The translations under genes were made by a program, and so were the position numbers. Under the pieces are notes generated by a model. That model was given only the letters and a program-made list of their open reading frames with translations, ran no database searches and was not told the origin of the DNA. From NCBI RefSeq assembly GCF_900129375.1, contig NZ_FQVN01000001.1, positions 1,054,001-1,118,000 of the forward strand: DNA of 64,000 nt, read 5' to 3'. The DNA is from Streptoalloteichus hindustanus. GTDB taxonomy: Bacteria > Actinomycetota > Actinomycetes > Mycobacteriales > Pseudonocardiaceae. Shown here piece by piece: positions 1 through 9,551 of the stretch. The first letter of the stretch is position 1. Each line of letters starts with the position of its first letter.

Positions 1-468
1 CCTCGGGTAGGGGTGGGCCGCGGTGGTGAGCCGGTCGAGCTCGACGTGTGCCTCGGCCGCGGTCACGTGCCCGGCGGTGATCTGCCGGACCAGCCGTTCG
101 ACGCTGGCGAGGCGGGTGTAGTCGTGGCTGCGCGACCGGACCACGCGGACGCTGGTGACCGGCGCGGCCTCGGTGCCGCGGTGGCAGCAGACGGTGATGG
201 ACGTGAAGATCACGTCGACCTCGCAGCGCGGCAGCCCGTAGGCGTTGGTGACGGCGAGCATCGTGGCCGTCACGTCGGCCGCGCCCGCGCCGCTGGCGAG
301 CTGGACCTCCCCGATGCGCAGGGCGAGGTCGAGCACGGAGTGCACGGTGGTGTCGTCGGGGAGCCGGGGGCCGTACACGGCCTGCCCGGTCGGCGCGGCG
401 GCGACCCTCGCGTGGTGCGCGGCGGCTCGCCACCACAACGCGTTGCGGGCCCGCTGTGCCAGCCGCAC
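1..468 (-). CDS. ThrE-type threonine/serine exporter, N-terminal part (truncated by window edge)
   Basis: This is the first 156 codons of a gene that runs off the left edge. The translation contains LRIGEVQLASGAGAADV, CEVDVIFTSITVCCHRG and a stretch ending in ITAGHVTAAEAHVELDRL. This is the pattern of the cytosolic N-terminal domain (DUF1212/ThrE) of actinobacterial threonine/serine exporters. The ten or so membrane segments expected downstream lie outside the window. I chose the GTG at 468 because a GGGAGG Shine-Dalgarno sequence sits 8 bases upstream; a GTG at 477 is the alternative. Known members export threonine and serine from the cytoplasm, but substrate cannot be judged from this fragment. 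The gene is divergent from the tRNA that follows. Confidence 0.75.
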   Translation of the reverse strand, partial: MRLAQRARNALWWRAAAHHARVAAAPTGQAVYGPRLPDDTTVHSVLDLALRIGEVQLASGAGAADVTATMLAVTNAYGLPRCEVDVIFTSITVCCHRGTEAAPVTSVRVVRSRSHDYTRLASVERLVRQITAGHVTAAEAHVELDRLTTAAHPYPR

Positions 469-681
469 GGCGGTCACCTCCCAGGTCGAAGCACGGTTGC
501 GTCCCGGGAGGGATCGGCCGGTCCGGCCCGGCCGTTGCAGTACCAGGCCGTGGCCTGCGCCACGTCGCTCATCCGGACGAACCGAGTACGCGAAGTAGTC
601 GAATCGGTTCCGATGTGTGATTGGCGTCGGCAGGCGTGCGCGACGCTTACGATGTGCGCGGCGAGGCGCCGCGCGCGTCCA

Positions 682-757
682 GCCGGCGTAGCTCAACTGG
701 CAGAGCACCCGCCTTGTAAGCGGGCGGTTACGGGTTCGAGTCCCGTCGCCGGCTCCA
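682..757 (+). tRNA. tRNA-Thr (anticodon UGU)
   Basis: A complete cloverleaf can be drawn: a 7-bp acceptor stem GCCGGCG/CGCCGGC, a D arm with AGCTCAACTGGCAGAGC, an anticodon stem around loop CTTGTAA (anticodon TGT), and a T arm with GGTTCGAGTCC. The encoded CCA ends at 757. The discriminator base is T at 754. It reads ACA threonine codons. Confidence 0.95.
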
Positions 758-1066
758 CGGTACTGACCAGCCGGAACGGGTGGGGTTCGGTGCGAACCGG
801 GCCCCGCCCGCCGGGGTCGGGCTCCGAGTGGCGGAGCGCGGAGCGGAGCGCGGCGCGGGTGTCGCGGCGGCCGCCGCTCCGCCGGTCGGCCCAGCGGCGC
901 TGACGCGTTCCTGTCCGAACCCCTTCGCCGAGCGAACGGTCGGCGAAGCCCGTACCACTTCCCGCACCAAGATCGACAAAAATCACCCGTTCGTGGAGCC
1001 AGTTGTCCACAGGCGTCGGAGTTGTCCCCAGCCCCGCTGTGACCCCTGGGATCGTGGGCGGTGCCT

Positions 1067-1115
1067 GGATAGGCTGGAGCAGGGCTCGCCCCCCAGGGCG
1101 GGTGGGGGCTGTCCT
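1067..1115 (+). repeat. 49-bp dispersed repeat, copy 1
   Basis: This block is identical, base for base, to 23530-23578. It begins GGATAGGCTGGAGC and ends GTGGGGGCTGTCCT, with CCCCCCAGGGCGGGTGGGGG in the middle. Both copies are on the plus strand, in non-coding DNA, and both are preceded by a TCACCCG...TCCACAGG segment. No inverted ends, target duplication or open frame is associated with it. Confidence 0.9.
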
Positions 1116-1335
1116 CGTGGGGTGGGAGGGCGGCGCCGAGTGGGCCGTGAGGTCGCGCGGCCCCGGCTCCCTGGCCGCCGAAGCGCCATCTGCCCCGCAG
1201 GGGCCAGGAATGTGGCCCGAAGTGCGGCGGTCGTCCGGTTGATGTCCCGCGACGTCGCCGTCACCAAGGCGGTCCTGTCGTCGAGCCGGGTCCTGGGTCG
1301 TCCCGATGTCGTTGAACGTGAACAAAGCTAGAGTC

Positions 1336-1349
1336 TCACATCGATGTGA
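1336..1349. promoter_or_regulatory. Palindromic operator upstream of merR
   Basis: TCACATCGATGTGA is a perfect 14-bp palindrome ending 28 bases before the merR start codon. Its position and form fit a MerR-family operator lying between -35 and -10 elements. Read on the minus strand it is flanked by GTCGACC and CTCTAGC, so the promoter-like arrangement points leftward, where no gene is seen. Confidence 0.55.
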
Positions 1350-1377
1350 AGGTCGACGTCGTGTGCTGGAGGGCACC

Positions 1378-1767
1378 ATGCGCATCGGTGAGCTCGCTCG
1401 GCGGACGGGCGTGAGCGAACGCCTCCTGCGGTACTACGAGGAGCAGGGCCTGCTGCGGCCCGAGCGGAGGAGCAGCGGGTACCGGCAGTACCGGGAGAGC
1501 GACGTCGTTGTCGTGCGGCGCATCCGCACCCTGTTGGCGGCGGGGCTGTCGACGGCGACCATCGCACGCGTGCTGCCCTGCATGTGCGACGTGAACGACC
1601 GGCTCATCCCCTGTTCGGACCTGGTGCAGGAGCTGCGTGCCGAGCGGGCTCGGATGGACCGGCAGATCGACGACCTCGTCCGGTCGCGCGGCCTGCTGGA
1701 CGAGGTGATCGGGGCGGCTCCGCTGTCCGAGGGCGCCGCGGGGACCAAGGTGTCGGCCGCCGGGTAG
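1378..1767 (+). CDS. MerR-family transcriptional regulator
   Basis: The 129-residue protein opens with a MerR winged-helix domain (residues 1-70: MRIGELARRTGVSERLLRYY, then GYRQYRESDV), followed by a helical region (about 83-110) suitable for the antiparallel dimerisation coiled coil. MerR proteins bind between over-spaced promoter elements and twist the DNA on effector binding. Three cysteines (68, 70, 79, in LPCMC and IPCSD) cluster at the junction of the DNA-binding and effector parts. They could bind metal or sense redox state, but similar cysteines occur in uncharacterised actinobacterial relatives, so the effector is unknown. The ATG at 1378 is preceded by GGAGGGCACC. The palindrome at 1336-1349 is the likely operator. 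Confidence 0.85.
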   Translation: MRIGELARRTGVSERLLRYYEEQGLLRPERRSSGYRQYRESDVVVVRRIRTLLAAGLSTATIARVLPCMCDVNDRLIPCSDLVQELRAERARMDRQIDDLVRSRGLLDEVIGAAPLSEGAAGTKVSAAG

Positions 1768-1853
1768 TTGTCCGCTTTACCCCGGATGGTGCTGCGCCGA
1801 ACGGGTGAAAACGAAACGAAACCACGCCGTAATGTTGTGACCATGGCCTCATT

Positions 1854-1871
1854 GGGTGAAGCTCGTCACCC
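1854..1871. promoter_or_regulatory. Inverted repeat upstream of the DUF6230 gene
   Basis: GGGTGA-6 bases-TCACCC is a perfect inverted repeat 90 bases before the DUF6230 start codon. It could be a repressor site or a small hairpin. No regulator gene is adjacent apart from merR, whose own operator is different. Confidence 0.3.
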
Positions 1872-1960
1872 CGATCGGCGGTCGCCGCCCCCGGCGAAGG
1901 GGTGAGTGACGGGCCACGCCGCCGCGGACGCAGAAGGCAGCGGAGGCAAGGAGGAACGGC

Positions 1961-2569
1961 ATGGTGGAGTCGGGCGCCCGGGGCAGGACCCGGTGGGGTC
2001 GGTTCGCGATGGCGCTGGCCGCCGGTGGTCTCGGTGTCGGCGTGCTGATGTTCGGCATGTCCAGCGGCGCGCTGGCCGCCTCGTTCACCGTCGCTGGCAC
2101 CAGTTTCAAGGCGTCGGCCGACGGGCTGGAGGGCACCGGTTTCGTCCAGTACGGCAGCGTGGACCGCAGCGCCGACAAGGCGCACCCGGTGGCGGTCAAC
2201 GGGATGCGCACCGCGAAGCTCGACAACTTCTGCCAGTCGATGGTCGTCCCCGGCCTGCCCGGGGTCGGCGAGGTCACGGTGAAGATCACGGCTGGCGGCG
2301 AGGGCGGCATGACCGCGGAGAACCTCGTGATCAACCTGGAGGAGCTCAACGCCGACCTCACCCTGGGCAACGCGCAGATCGGCGTGGACGCCGGCCAGCT
2401 CAGCAAGGGCCCGGAGGGCGCGGTGGGCACCGCCGGCACCCTGGGCCTGCAGGCCGACACCATCCGGCTCGGCGCCCTGCGGCAGACGGCGTGGAGCACG
2501 ACCGCGTCCACCCTGCGGTTCAAGGGCATGAAGCTCGACGTGTTCTCCGGCCGCAACGAGTGCTTCTGA
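1961..2569 (+). CDS. DUF6230 family secreted or membrane-anchored protein
   Basis: The 202-residue protein has one hydrophobic N-terminal segment (about residues 16-39, MALAAGGLGVGVLMFG...) followed by a beta-rich domain containing FTVAGTSFKASADGLEGTGF and a C-terminal FSGRNECF. This matches the DUF6230 family common in Streptomyces and relatives, sometimes labelled cholesterol esterase without experimental proof. The start ATG has an AAGGAGG site 6 bases upstream. The stop codon overlaps the start of the DUF6114 gene by one base, so the two are translationally coupled and probably work together at the membrane. The biochemical role is unknown. Confidence 0.75.
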   Translation: MVESGARGRTRWGRFAMALAAGGLGVGVLMFGMSSGALAASFTVAGTSFKASADGLEGTGFVQYGSVDRSADKAHPVAVNGMRTAKLDNFCQSMVVPGLPGVGEVTVKITAGGEGGMTAENLVINLEELNADLTLGNAQIGVDAGQLSKGPEGAVGTAGTLGLQADTIRLGALRQTAWSTTASTLRFKGMKLDVFSGRNECF

Positions 2570-3966
2570 TGGTCGGGCGCGACCGGAAACGGCGGGGGGC
2601 GGCCGGCTGGGCCGCCTTCCGCCGGTGGCGGCGGGGGCGCCCGTTCGGGGCGGGCCTGCTCGTGGGCCTGGGCGGGGTGGTGGTGCTGGCGCCGCCCTAC
2701 GCGACCTTCCGGTTCGGCGACGTGATGATCGCGATCAACACCATCGGGGGCGTGTCCTCGCTGCTGATCGGGGTCCTGCTGCTCGTCGCCGCGGGCTCGC
2801 TCTGGCTGCGGCCCCAGTTCCGGCTCGCCGCCGGCCTGGCCGCGATGGTGTTGTCGCTGGTCGCGGTGGTCGCCGCGAACCTCGGCGGCTTCCTGGTCGG
2901 CACCCTGCTCGGCGTGCTCGGCGCGGCCCTGGCGCTCGCGTGGACGGACGCGCCGAGAGGGGCGAGGTCGGCTCGGTCGACGCCGTCGGCCGAGCCCCGA
3001 ACGACCCCGGTGGCCGCGCTGGAGGCCGGCGGCTCCACTCCGGGCGCGCCGTCGGCGTCCGTCACGCCGACGGTCGAGGAAGCACTCGCCGCGACGGTGG
3101 TCAGGACCGCCGAGCAGTCGGCCTCGCCTCCCGCGCGACCCACGCCCTACCCCCGGCACGCCCGTCGGGACCAGCGCGTTCCGCCGGCGCTCCTGCTGGT
3201 CGGCGTGGTGTCCGCCGCCACCGCGCTCCTGCTCGCCGGCGGCGCCCCGGCCACCCCCGCGACCGCGGAGGCGCTGCCCTGGCCGCCCTGGCCGACGAAG
3301 ACGCGCAGCACCGCTCCCACCCCCGCGCCGACCGCCAGCGTCTCGCCCACGGCGACGAGCGGCGGCCGAGGCACGTCCACGGCGTCCACGGCGACCGCGG
3401 TGCCGCCCCCGCCGGGATCGCCGACGACTCCGCCGGCTCCGACGCCCCCGGGAAGCGCGACCGGCACGAGCGCGCCGACGCCGTCCTCGACTCCGAGCCA
3501 GCCACCGGCCGACCAGCCGCCGCTGGAGCCCAGGGGCCGGGCGTGGACCCTGCGCTCCGCGAAGCTGGTCCTGCGCTCCCTGCGGTACGAGGGCGTGACG
3601 GAGGTGCCGGTCAACGGGGCCAACACCAAGGTCATGAAGTTCACCACGAGCGGCATCGAGATCGCCGACCTCGTGCAGACCGGCGACTTCGGCTCCGGCC
3701 GCCGGGTCGTGGTCTCCGCCGCGCCGGGCAGCGTGTCCACGATCCGCCCCGGCCCGATCACGCTCTACACCGAGCGCCTGGTCGGCACCGCCCACCTGCC
3801 GTTGCTCGGCCCGACCCCGATGGACGTCAGCGGCGAGAACCCGGGCGCGACGCAGCTCCTCGGGGTCGTGCCGCTCGACATGACGTTCACCGACGTCACG
3901 GCGCTCAACGCGCTGCTCGCCGGAGGCACCCTGCACATCCCCGGCGCCAGGGTCGCCGTGCGCTAG
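2569..3966 (+). CDS. DUF6114 family membrane protein with proline/threonine-rich linker and C-terminal domain
   Basis: The 465-residue protein starts in the overlap TGATG with the DUF6230 gene. Residues about 20-125 contain four hydrophobic segments (FGAGLLVGLGGVVVLA, INTIGGVSSLLIGVLLL, LAAMVLSLVAVVAANLG, GTLLGVLGAALALAW), the DUF6114 membrane unit. A charged, proline- and threonine-rich linker with one further hydrophobic stretch (ALLLVGVVSAATALLLAG) follows. The last 150 residues form a soluble domain (WTLRSAKLVLRSLRYEGV...). The DUF6230-DUF6114 gene pair is conserved in actinomycetes, which supports a joint but unknown envelope function. Nothing enzymatic is recognisable. Confidence 0.7.
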   Translation: MVGRDRKRRGAAGWAAFRRWRRGRPFGAGLLVGLGGVVVLAPPYATFRFGDVMIAINTIGGVSSLLIGVLLLVAAGSLWLRPQFRLAAGLAAMVLSLVAVVAANLGGFLVGTLLGVLGAALALAWTDAPRGARSARSTPSAEPRTTPVAALEAGGSTPGAPSASVTPTVEEALAATVVRTAEQSASPPARPTPYPRHARRDQRVPPALLLVGVVSAATALLLAGGAPATPATAEALPWPPWPTKTRSTAPTPAPTASVSPTATSGGRGTSTASTATAVPPPPGSPTTPPAPTPPGSATGTSAPTPSSTPSQPPADQPPLEPRGRAWTLRSAKLVLRSLRYEGVTEVPVNGANTKVMKFTTSGIEIADLVQTGDFGSGRRVVVSAAPGSVSTIRPGPITLYTERLVGTAHLPLLGPTPMDVSGENPGATQLLGVVPLDMTFTDVTALNALLAGGTLHIPGARVAVR

Positions 3967-4064
3967 CCGGGCGGGGAACCCGTACGGGAGCCCGCACGGA
4001 AGCCGCACCGTCTGTCCTCTGTGGACGATTCGTGCCGACGGGCGGCTCCCGCGCGCGAACCCGC

Positions 4065-4712
4065 CTACTTCCCTTCCAGCGACAGGCGCATGCCGCTGAG
4101 GATCAGGTTCAGGCCGTGCTCGAACCGGTCGTCGGCGGTGTCCGTCCCGAAGGCGTCCTCGACGGACTGGAAGAGCAGGGGATGGCGCTGGCGGTCGAAC
4201 TGCGTCCGCAGCAGGTCGGGTGAGTACTGCTCGTTGTGCTCGCCCGGAGCCGGTGTCACCGCCTGTTCCTCGATCGTGAAGCCGACCACGTAGGCGTAGA
4301 CGGTGGCGGCGTCGCGCGTGGCGTCCCTGAGCGAGAAGCCGGCCTCGGTCAGGGCGCGCAACATCATCTCGGTGGAGGTGAAGAGGGTCTCCTCCCGCAG
4401 GTAGGTGCCCGCGCACATCCGGGCCCCGTCCCGGTGGGAGAGCAGGACCCGGCGCAGGTTCCTGGCGAACTCGGCCATCCACTCCCACCAGGGCTGGCCC
4501 GGGCGGGGGGGTTGGACGTCGCCGAAGGCCCCGGCCAGCAGGAGCGAGGCCATGTGGTCCAGCAGCTCCTGCTTGTTCCGGACGTGCCAGTAGAGGGCGG
4601 GTGGCCGCACGCCCAGCTCGTCGGCGATCAGGCGGAGGGTCAGTCCCTCCAGCCCGACCTCGTTGACGAGCTTGAGCGCCGCCCGCACCACCGTCTCCCG
4701 CCGCAGTCCCAT
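4065..4712 (-). CDS. TetR-family repressor (TetR_C type)
   Basis: The 215-residue protein has a typical TetR helix-turn-helix at residues 4-48 (VVRAALKLVNEVGLEGLTLR, then LGVRPPALYWHVRNKQELLD) and a tetracycline-repressor-type C-terminal domain with FTIEEQAVTPAPGE and FEHGLNLILSGMR. Such proteins repress a divergent neighbour and are released by a small hydrophobic ligand. Its ATG has a GGAG site 5 bases upstream. The divergent gene at 4814 encodes a flavin monooxygenase, and two adjacent palindromes TTAACG(G/A)CGTTAA lie between them. The simplest reading is control of the monooxygenase, and perhaps of itself, by this protein. Confidence 0.88.
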   Translation of the reverse strand: MGLRRETVVRAALKLVNEVGLEGLTLRLIADELGVRPPALYWHVRNKQELLDHMASLLLAGAFGDVQPPRPGQPWWEWMAEFARNLRRVLLSHRDGARMCAGTYLREETLFTSTEMMLRALTEAGFSLRDATRDAATVYAYVVGFTIEEQAVTPAPGEHNEQYSPDLLRTQFDRQRHPLLFQSVEDAFGTDTADDRFEHGLNLILSGMRLSLEGK

Positions 4713-4747
4713 GCCGGCTCCGTCCGTTCTCCCCGCTCGGAAAGGTC

Positions 4748-4804
4748 TTGACAGCTTAATGATGTTCAGGAGTACCTTAACGGCGTTAAATTTAACGACG
4801 TTAA
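4748..4804. promoter_or_regulatory. Promoter with twin TetR-type operators TTAACGNCGTTAA
   Basis: Two perfect 13-bp palindromes, TTAACGGCGTTAA (4777-4789) and TTAACGACGTTAA (4792-4804), sit 15 bp centre to centre and run into the ribosome site (AAGGAGG, 4803-4809) of the monooxygenase gene. A TTGACA -35-like word is at 4748-4753, with TACCTT about 19 bp downstream. Repressor bound here would block both transcription and access to the start region. The form resembles the operators of class TetR repressors. Confidence 0.75.
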
Positions 4805-4813
4805 GGAGGTCTC

Positions 4814-6268
<1,455 letters not shown>

Positions 6269-6347
6269 CGCCCCACCCCCGGGCGATCCACGCGGCGCGC
6301 CGCGCGAATGGCGGTCGTGCCGCGTGGCGCCCGGGGTAGGGAGAGGT

Positions 6348-7841
6348 GTGGACACTCAGGTCGTCGTGGTGGGCGCGGGGCCCGTCGGCCTCATGCTCGC
6401 CGCCGAGCTGCGCCTCGGCGGGGCCGACGTGGTGGTGCTGGAGCGCCTTCCCCGCCCCTGCGGGGAGTCCCGGGCCATCGGGGTCACCGCCCGCACGCTG
6501 GAGGTGCTGGAACAGCGCGGCGTGCTCGGCCGCTTCGGCGAGCTCTCGCGCCGCCGGCTCGGGCACTTCGGCGCCCTCCCGGTGCCGCTGGACTTCGGGC
6601 TCGTGGACGGGGCCCACCCGGTGATGGCGCTGCACCCGCAGGCCCGGACCGAGCGGGTTCTGGAGGAGTGGGCCGTCGAGCTGGGCGCCCGGATCCTGCG
6701 GGACCACGAGGTCGTCGGCCTCATGCGGGACCAGGACGGGGTGGACCTGGTGGCGCGCGGCTCCGGCGGCGAGCGCCACCTCCGCGCCGAGTACGTGGTG
6801 GGGTGCGACGGCGGGCACAGCACGGTGCGCGCGGCCGCCGGGTTCGCCTTCCCCGGAACGGGCGGGGACCGGCACTTCGTCATGGCCGACGTCGTCGGAG
6901 TCCGGCTCCGCCCCCGGCTGTTCCAGCGCAACGCGCGGGGCGCGTTCGCCGTGATCCCGCTGGACGGCGGGGTGACCAGGATCTGGGCGCACGCGCACGG
7001 GCGGGGGAAGGCCGCGCCGACCTACGACGACCTGTGCTCGATGCTGCTGCACGTCGCCGGGGAGGACATCGGTGGGGCCACCGCGCGGTGGGTCACCACC
7101 TTCGGCGACGCGGCCCGGCAGGCGACCGAGTACCGCAGGGGTCGGGTGCTGCTGGCCGGCGACGCCGCGCACGTCCACTTCCCGGCCGGCGGGCAGGGGC
7201 TGAACCTGGGCGTGCAGGACGCGGTCAACCTGGGCTGGAAACTGGCGGCCGAGGTCGGCGGGCGGGCGCCGGCCGGATTGTTGGACAGTTACCACGACGA
7301 GCGGCACCCGGTGGGCGAACGCGTTGTCTGGAACACGCGCGCGCAGACGCTGCTCATGGTCGGCGGCCCCGAGGTCGATCCGCTCCGCGAGCTGTTCGCC
7401 GAACTCCTGGAGTTCGACGTCGTCAATCGGCGGCTGGCCCGGATGGTGGCCGGGGTCGACGCCCGTTATCCGGTTCCGGGCGGGGACCACCCATTGCTCG
7501 GAATGCGGCTCCCGCGCGTCGAATTGTCCACGGGGGGCGGTGTCACGACCACGAGTCGGTTGTTGTGCCCGGCCAGGGGAGTGCTGCTGGACCTGGCCGA
7601 CGACGCCGGGCTGCGGGCGGCGGCGGCCGGCTGGGCCGATCGGGTCGACGTGGTGACGGCGTCCTGCTCGGCGGCGGAGTTGGCCGGTGTGACCGCGTTG
7701 TTGCTGCGGCCGGACGGGCATGTCGCCTGGTTGGCGCCGTCGGGCGGGGGTGGTGTCGCGCCGGAGCTGCGCCGCTGGTTCGGGGTGCCGGCCGCGCGGT
7801 CGGATATCATCATCGTCCCGAATCACGGAACTGTTACGTGA
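6348..7841 (+). CDS. FAD-dependent aromatic hydroxylase, tandem paralogue
   Basis: The 497-residue protein is closely similar to the one encoded at 4814, sharing VVVVGAGPVGLMLAAELRL, EYVVGCDGGHSTVRAAAGF, LLAGDAAHVHFPAGGQGLNL, the line GVLLDLADDAGLRAAAAGW and a thioredoxin-like tail. The gap between the two genes is 79 bases and contains no strong hairpin, so they probably form one transcript under the same TetR control. The GTG at 6348 follows GGGAGAG. The pair looks like a tandem duplication followed by divergence. The tail ends in an unusual isoleucine-rich extension, SDIIIVPNHGTVT. It may act on a related substrate or on a later step of the same conversion. Confidence 0.83.
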   Translation: MDTQVVVVGAGPVGLMLAAELRLGGADVVVLERLPRPCGESRAIGVTARTLEVLEQRGVLGRFGELSRRRLGHFGALPVPLDFGLVDGAHPVMALHPQARTERVLEEWAVELGARILRDHEVVGLMRDQDGVDLVARGSGGERHLRAEYVVGCDGGHSTVRAAAGFAFPGTGGDRHFVMADVVGVRLRPRLFQRNARGAFAVIPLDGGVTRIWAHAHGRGKAAPTYDDLCSMLLHVAGEDIGGATARWVTTFGDAARQATEYRRGRVLLAGDAAHVHFPAGGQGLNLGVQDAVNLGWKLAAEVGGRAPAGLLDSYHDERHPVGERVVWNTRAQTLLMVGGPEVDPLRELFAELLEFDVVNRRLARMVAGVDARYPVPGGDHPLLGMRLPRVELSTGGGVTTTSRLLCPARGVLLDLADDAGLRAAAAGWADRVDVVTASCSAAELAGVTALLLRPDGHVAWLAPSGGGGVAPELRRWFGVPAARSDIIIVPNHGTVT

Positions 7842-7865
7842 GCCTTGTCACGTAGCATTCCGTGA
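7823..7865 (+). terminator. Imperfect inverted repeat at the end of the second monooxygenase gene
   Basis: TCACGGAACTGTTACGTGA and the complement of a near-identical right arm (TCACGTAGCATTCCGTGA) flank a short loop, overlapping the stop codon. One unpaired base and one mismatch interrupt the stem. There is no T-run. It could be a terminator hairpin or a protein site. Confidence 0.4.
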
Positions 7866-8334
7866 ATGCGCAGGTCGTCGCCGTGTCGCTGATACGGCGG
7901 ACTGACGCCGCCGGAAAACCCTGTTACGTTCCCTGGCCAGGACCAAAAGCGACAGGGGACGCGCGGAGAACGACGGAGGACCTGGCCGGCCACGCTCGGG
8001 GCGCCGGCCGGCGCCATTGTCGGGAAAAGGGAATCCCGACCCGTATTTCTTTCGCGCGCCCCCGGTTCGCGGCGAGCGGCGGCGGATATGACGTTTTCCG
8101 CCGGCGTCGCCTGGTCGCGACGTTGGCCGCGCGGGCTCGGGTCGGTGTGTAGGGAAGCTCGGGGTGACGGCCCCGGCCCGCGCGGTCGACCACCGCGGAA
8201 CCGTCGTCCGCCGCTCCCCTCCCCCCGGAGCGGGGGGCGGCGGTTCCGCTCCCGGTGGCCGCGCTCCTCGCTGATCGGACGCGACCAGGCGCGGTCGAGC
8301 GCGGCCAGACGTGGCCAGACATGGCCAAGCTCGG
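7842..8334. other. 493-base gene-free stretch between convergent genes
   Basis: Apart from the two hairpins listed at 7823-7865 and 8195-8249, nothing coding is supported here. The stretch lies between the 3' ends of the monooxygenase gene and the ADP-ribosylglycohydrolase gene. Confidence 0.6.
8195..8249. terminator. Long hairpin between convergent genes
   Basis: GCGGAACCG (8195-8203) pairs perfectly with CGGTTCCGC (8241-8249), and inside it CCGCC pairs with GGCGG and GCTCC with GGAGC. The rod-like, GC-rich structure between two convergent genes suits a bidirectional terminator. Confidence 0.55.
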
Positions 8335-9396
8335 TCAGGCCGTCAGGCGGTACCGCTCCGGCTCGAAGTCCAGGCCGGCGCAGGCCGCGCCGAGGTCCCT
8401 GCCGAGCTGGGCGATCACCTCGGCCAGCTCCAGCCGGTGGAGCCAGGACCGGGGCAGGACCTCGGCCCCGTGGGTCGCCCCGAGCAGGTTCCCGGTGATC
8501 GCCGCCGTGGTGTCGCTGTCCCCGGAGTGGTTGGCCGCCAACAGGAGCGCGTCCCGGAAGCCGGTCGGCTTGTAGCGGACCAGCGCGGCGTAGACCGCGA
8601 TCGCCAGGGCCTCGGCGGCCAGCCAGCCCGCGCCGAGCCGCTCCACCGACGTCGCCGAGGGGCCGCCCTCGCCCCTGGACTCCGCCCGCAGGTCGAGCAC
8701 GGCCTGTCGCCGCGCCTCGGCCAGCGCCAGGCCGGTCTCCTCGTCGTCGGCGAGCACCCGTCCGGTGGCCTGGTCGACGGCCTCCCACAGCGGGCGTTCC
8801 TGCACCGCGACCAGGTGCACGATGAGCGCGAGCGCGCCGCCCGGCGCCCACCCGCCCGGGTGGCCGTGCGTCAGGGCCGCGGCCTCGCACCCGTGGCGGT
8901 AGGCCAGTTCCGCGTGCGCCGCGAAGCCGAGCGGAGCGCTGCGCGCGAGCCCGCCACAGCCCCGGGAGTCGTTGCACGGCTGCTCGATCGAGCCCATCTC
9001 GTCGTGCTGCAACGCCCGCAGGCAGGTCAGCCCGGGGGCGCGGGAGGCGTAGACGCGGGGATCGGCGAGCAGTCCCCGAGCGTCCTGGTCGGGCTCCTGC
9101 TGTTGCTGGGTCCGCAGCCAGCGGCGGCACCCGTCCCACACCGCCGTCGTGGGCCAGGAGAACCCGTGCTGGTCGACCCGGTTGTGCAGCAACCCCTCGA
9201 CGGTGAACAGGATGAGCTGGGTGTCGTCGGTGAGCAGGGCGGGGGAGGGCGGCTCGGTGATCCCGTCCGGCCCGTGCTGGCGGTGGATCTCGGCGAGCCG
9301 GAGGAACTCCACCGGGGCGCCGAGGGCGTCCCCGAGCGCCCCGCCGAGGAGGCAGCCGGCCGCGCGGTCCATCAGCGCCGTGGGATCAACGTGCAC
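8335..9396 (-). CDS. ADP-ribosylglycohydrolase family protein
   Basis: The 353-residue protein shows the family hallmarks: an N-terminal DRAAGCLLGGALGDALG helix, the metal-binding LTDDTQ, APLGFAAH in mid-sequence and a C-terminal ANHSGDSDTTAAITGNLLGA that supplies the second set of Mg-binding aspartates. These enzymes remove ADP-ribose from proteins or small molecules (DraG/ARH3 type). Which substrate applies here is unknown. No ribosome site decides the start. GTG at 9396, ATG at 9372 and ATG at 9423 are all possible, and the conserved domain begins just after 9372. It is convergent with the monooxygenase pair and stands alone, so no partner ADP-ribosyltransferase is suggested. Confidence 0.8.
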   Translation of the reverse strand: MHVDPTALMDRAAGCLLGGALGDALGAPVEFLRLAEIHRQHGPDGITEPPSPALLTDDTQLILFTVEGLLHNRVDQHGFSWPTTAVWDGCRRWLRTQQQQEPDQDARGLLADPRVYASRAPGLTCLRALQHDEMGSIEQPCNDSRGCGGLARSAPLGFAAHAELAYRHGCEAAALTHGHPGGWAPGGALALIVHLVAVQERPLWEAVDQATGRVLADDEETGLALAEARRQAVLDLRAESRGEGGPSATSVERLGAGWLAAEALAIAVYAALVRYKPTGFRDALLLAANHSGDSDTTAAITGNLLGATHGAEVLPRSWLHRLELAEVIAQLGRDLGAACAGLDFEPERYRLTA

Positions 9397-9551
9397 GGCG
9401 CACCAGGCTACGGGCGTGATCATCCGAATGCCGAGCGCGGTGCTGGTCACACCACGCGACCAGCGGGAACGCCGGAACGCGCGACCGCGCCGGCGCTCCC
9501 GGGCGCCGGCGCGGTCGTGGTCGCGGTTGTGATGGGGACGTGGTCGCGATG

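Larger units (their letters stand above)
758..1377. other. 620-base gene-free stretch between tRNA-Thr and merR
   Basis: No open frame here has a ribosome site, family similarity or a convincing actinobacterial coding pattern. It holds one copy of a 49-bp dispersed repeat (1067-1115), preceded by a segment rich in TCCACAGG-like words that also precedes the second copy near 23.5 kb, and the palindromic operator just before merR. The rest is unremarkable GC-rich sequence. Confidence 0.6.

Noticed and set aside
682-757. tRNA-Thr as an integration site for a mobile element
   Set aside because: No integrase gene and no second copy of the tRNA 3' end are found in the window.
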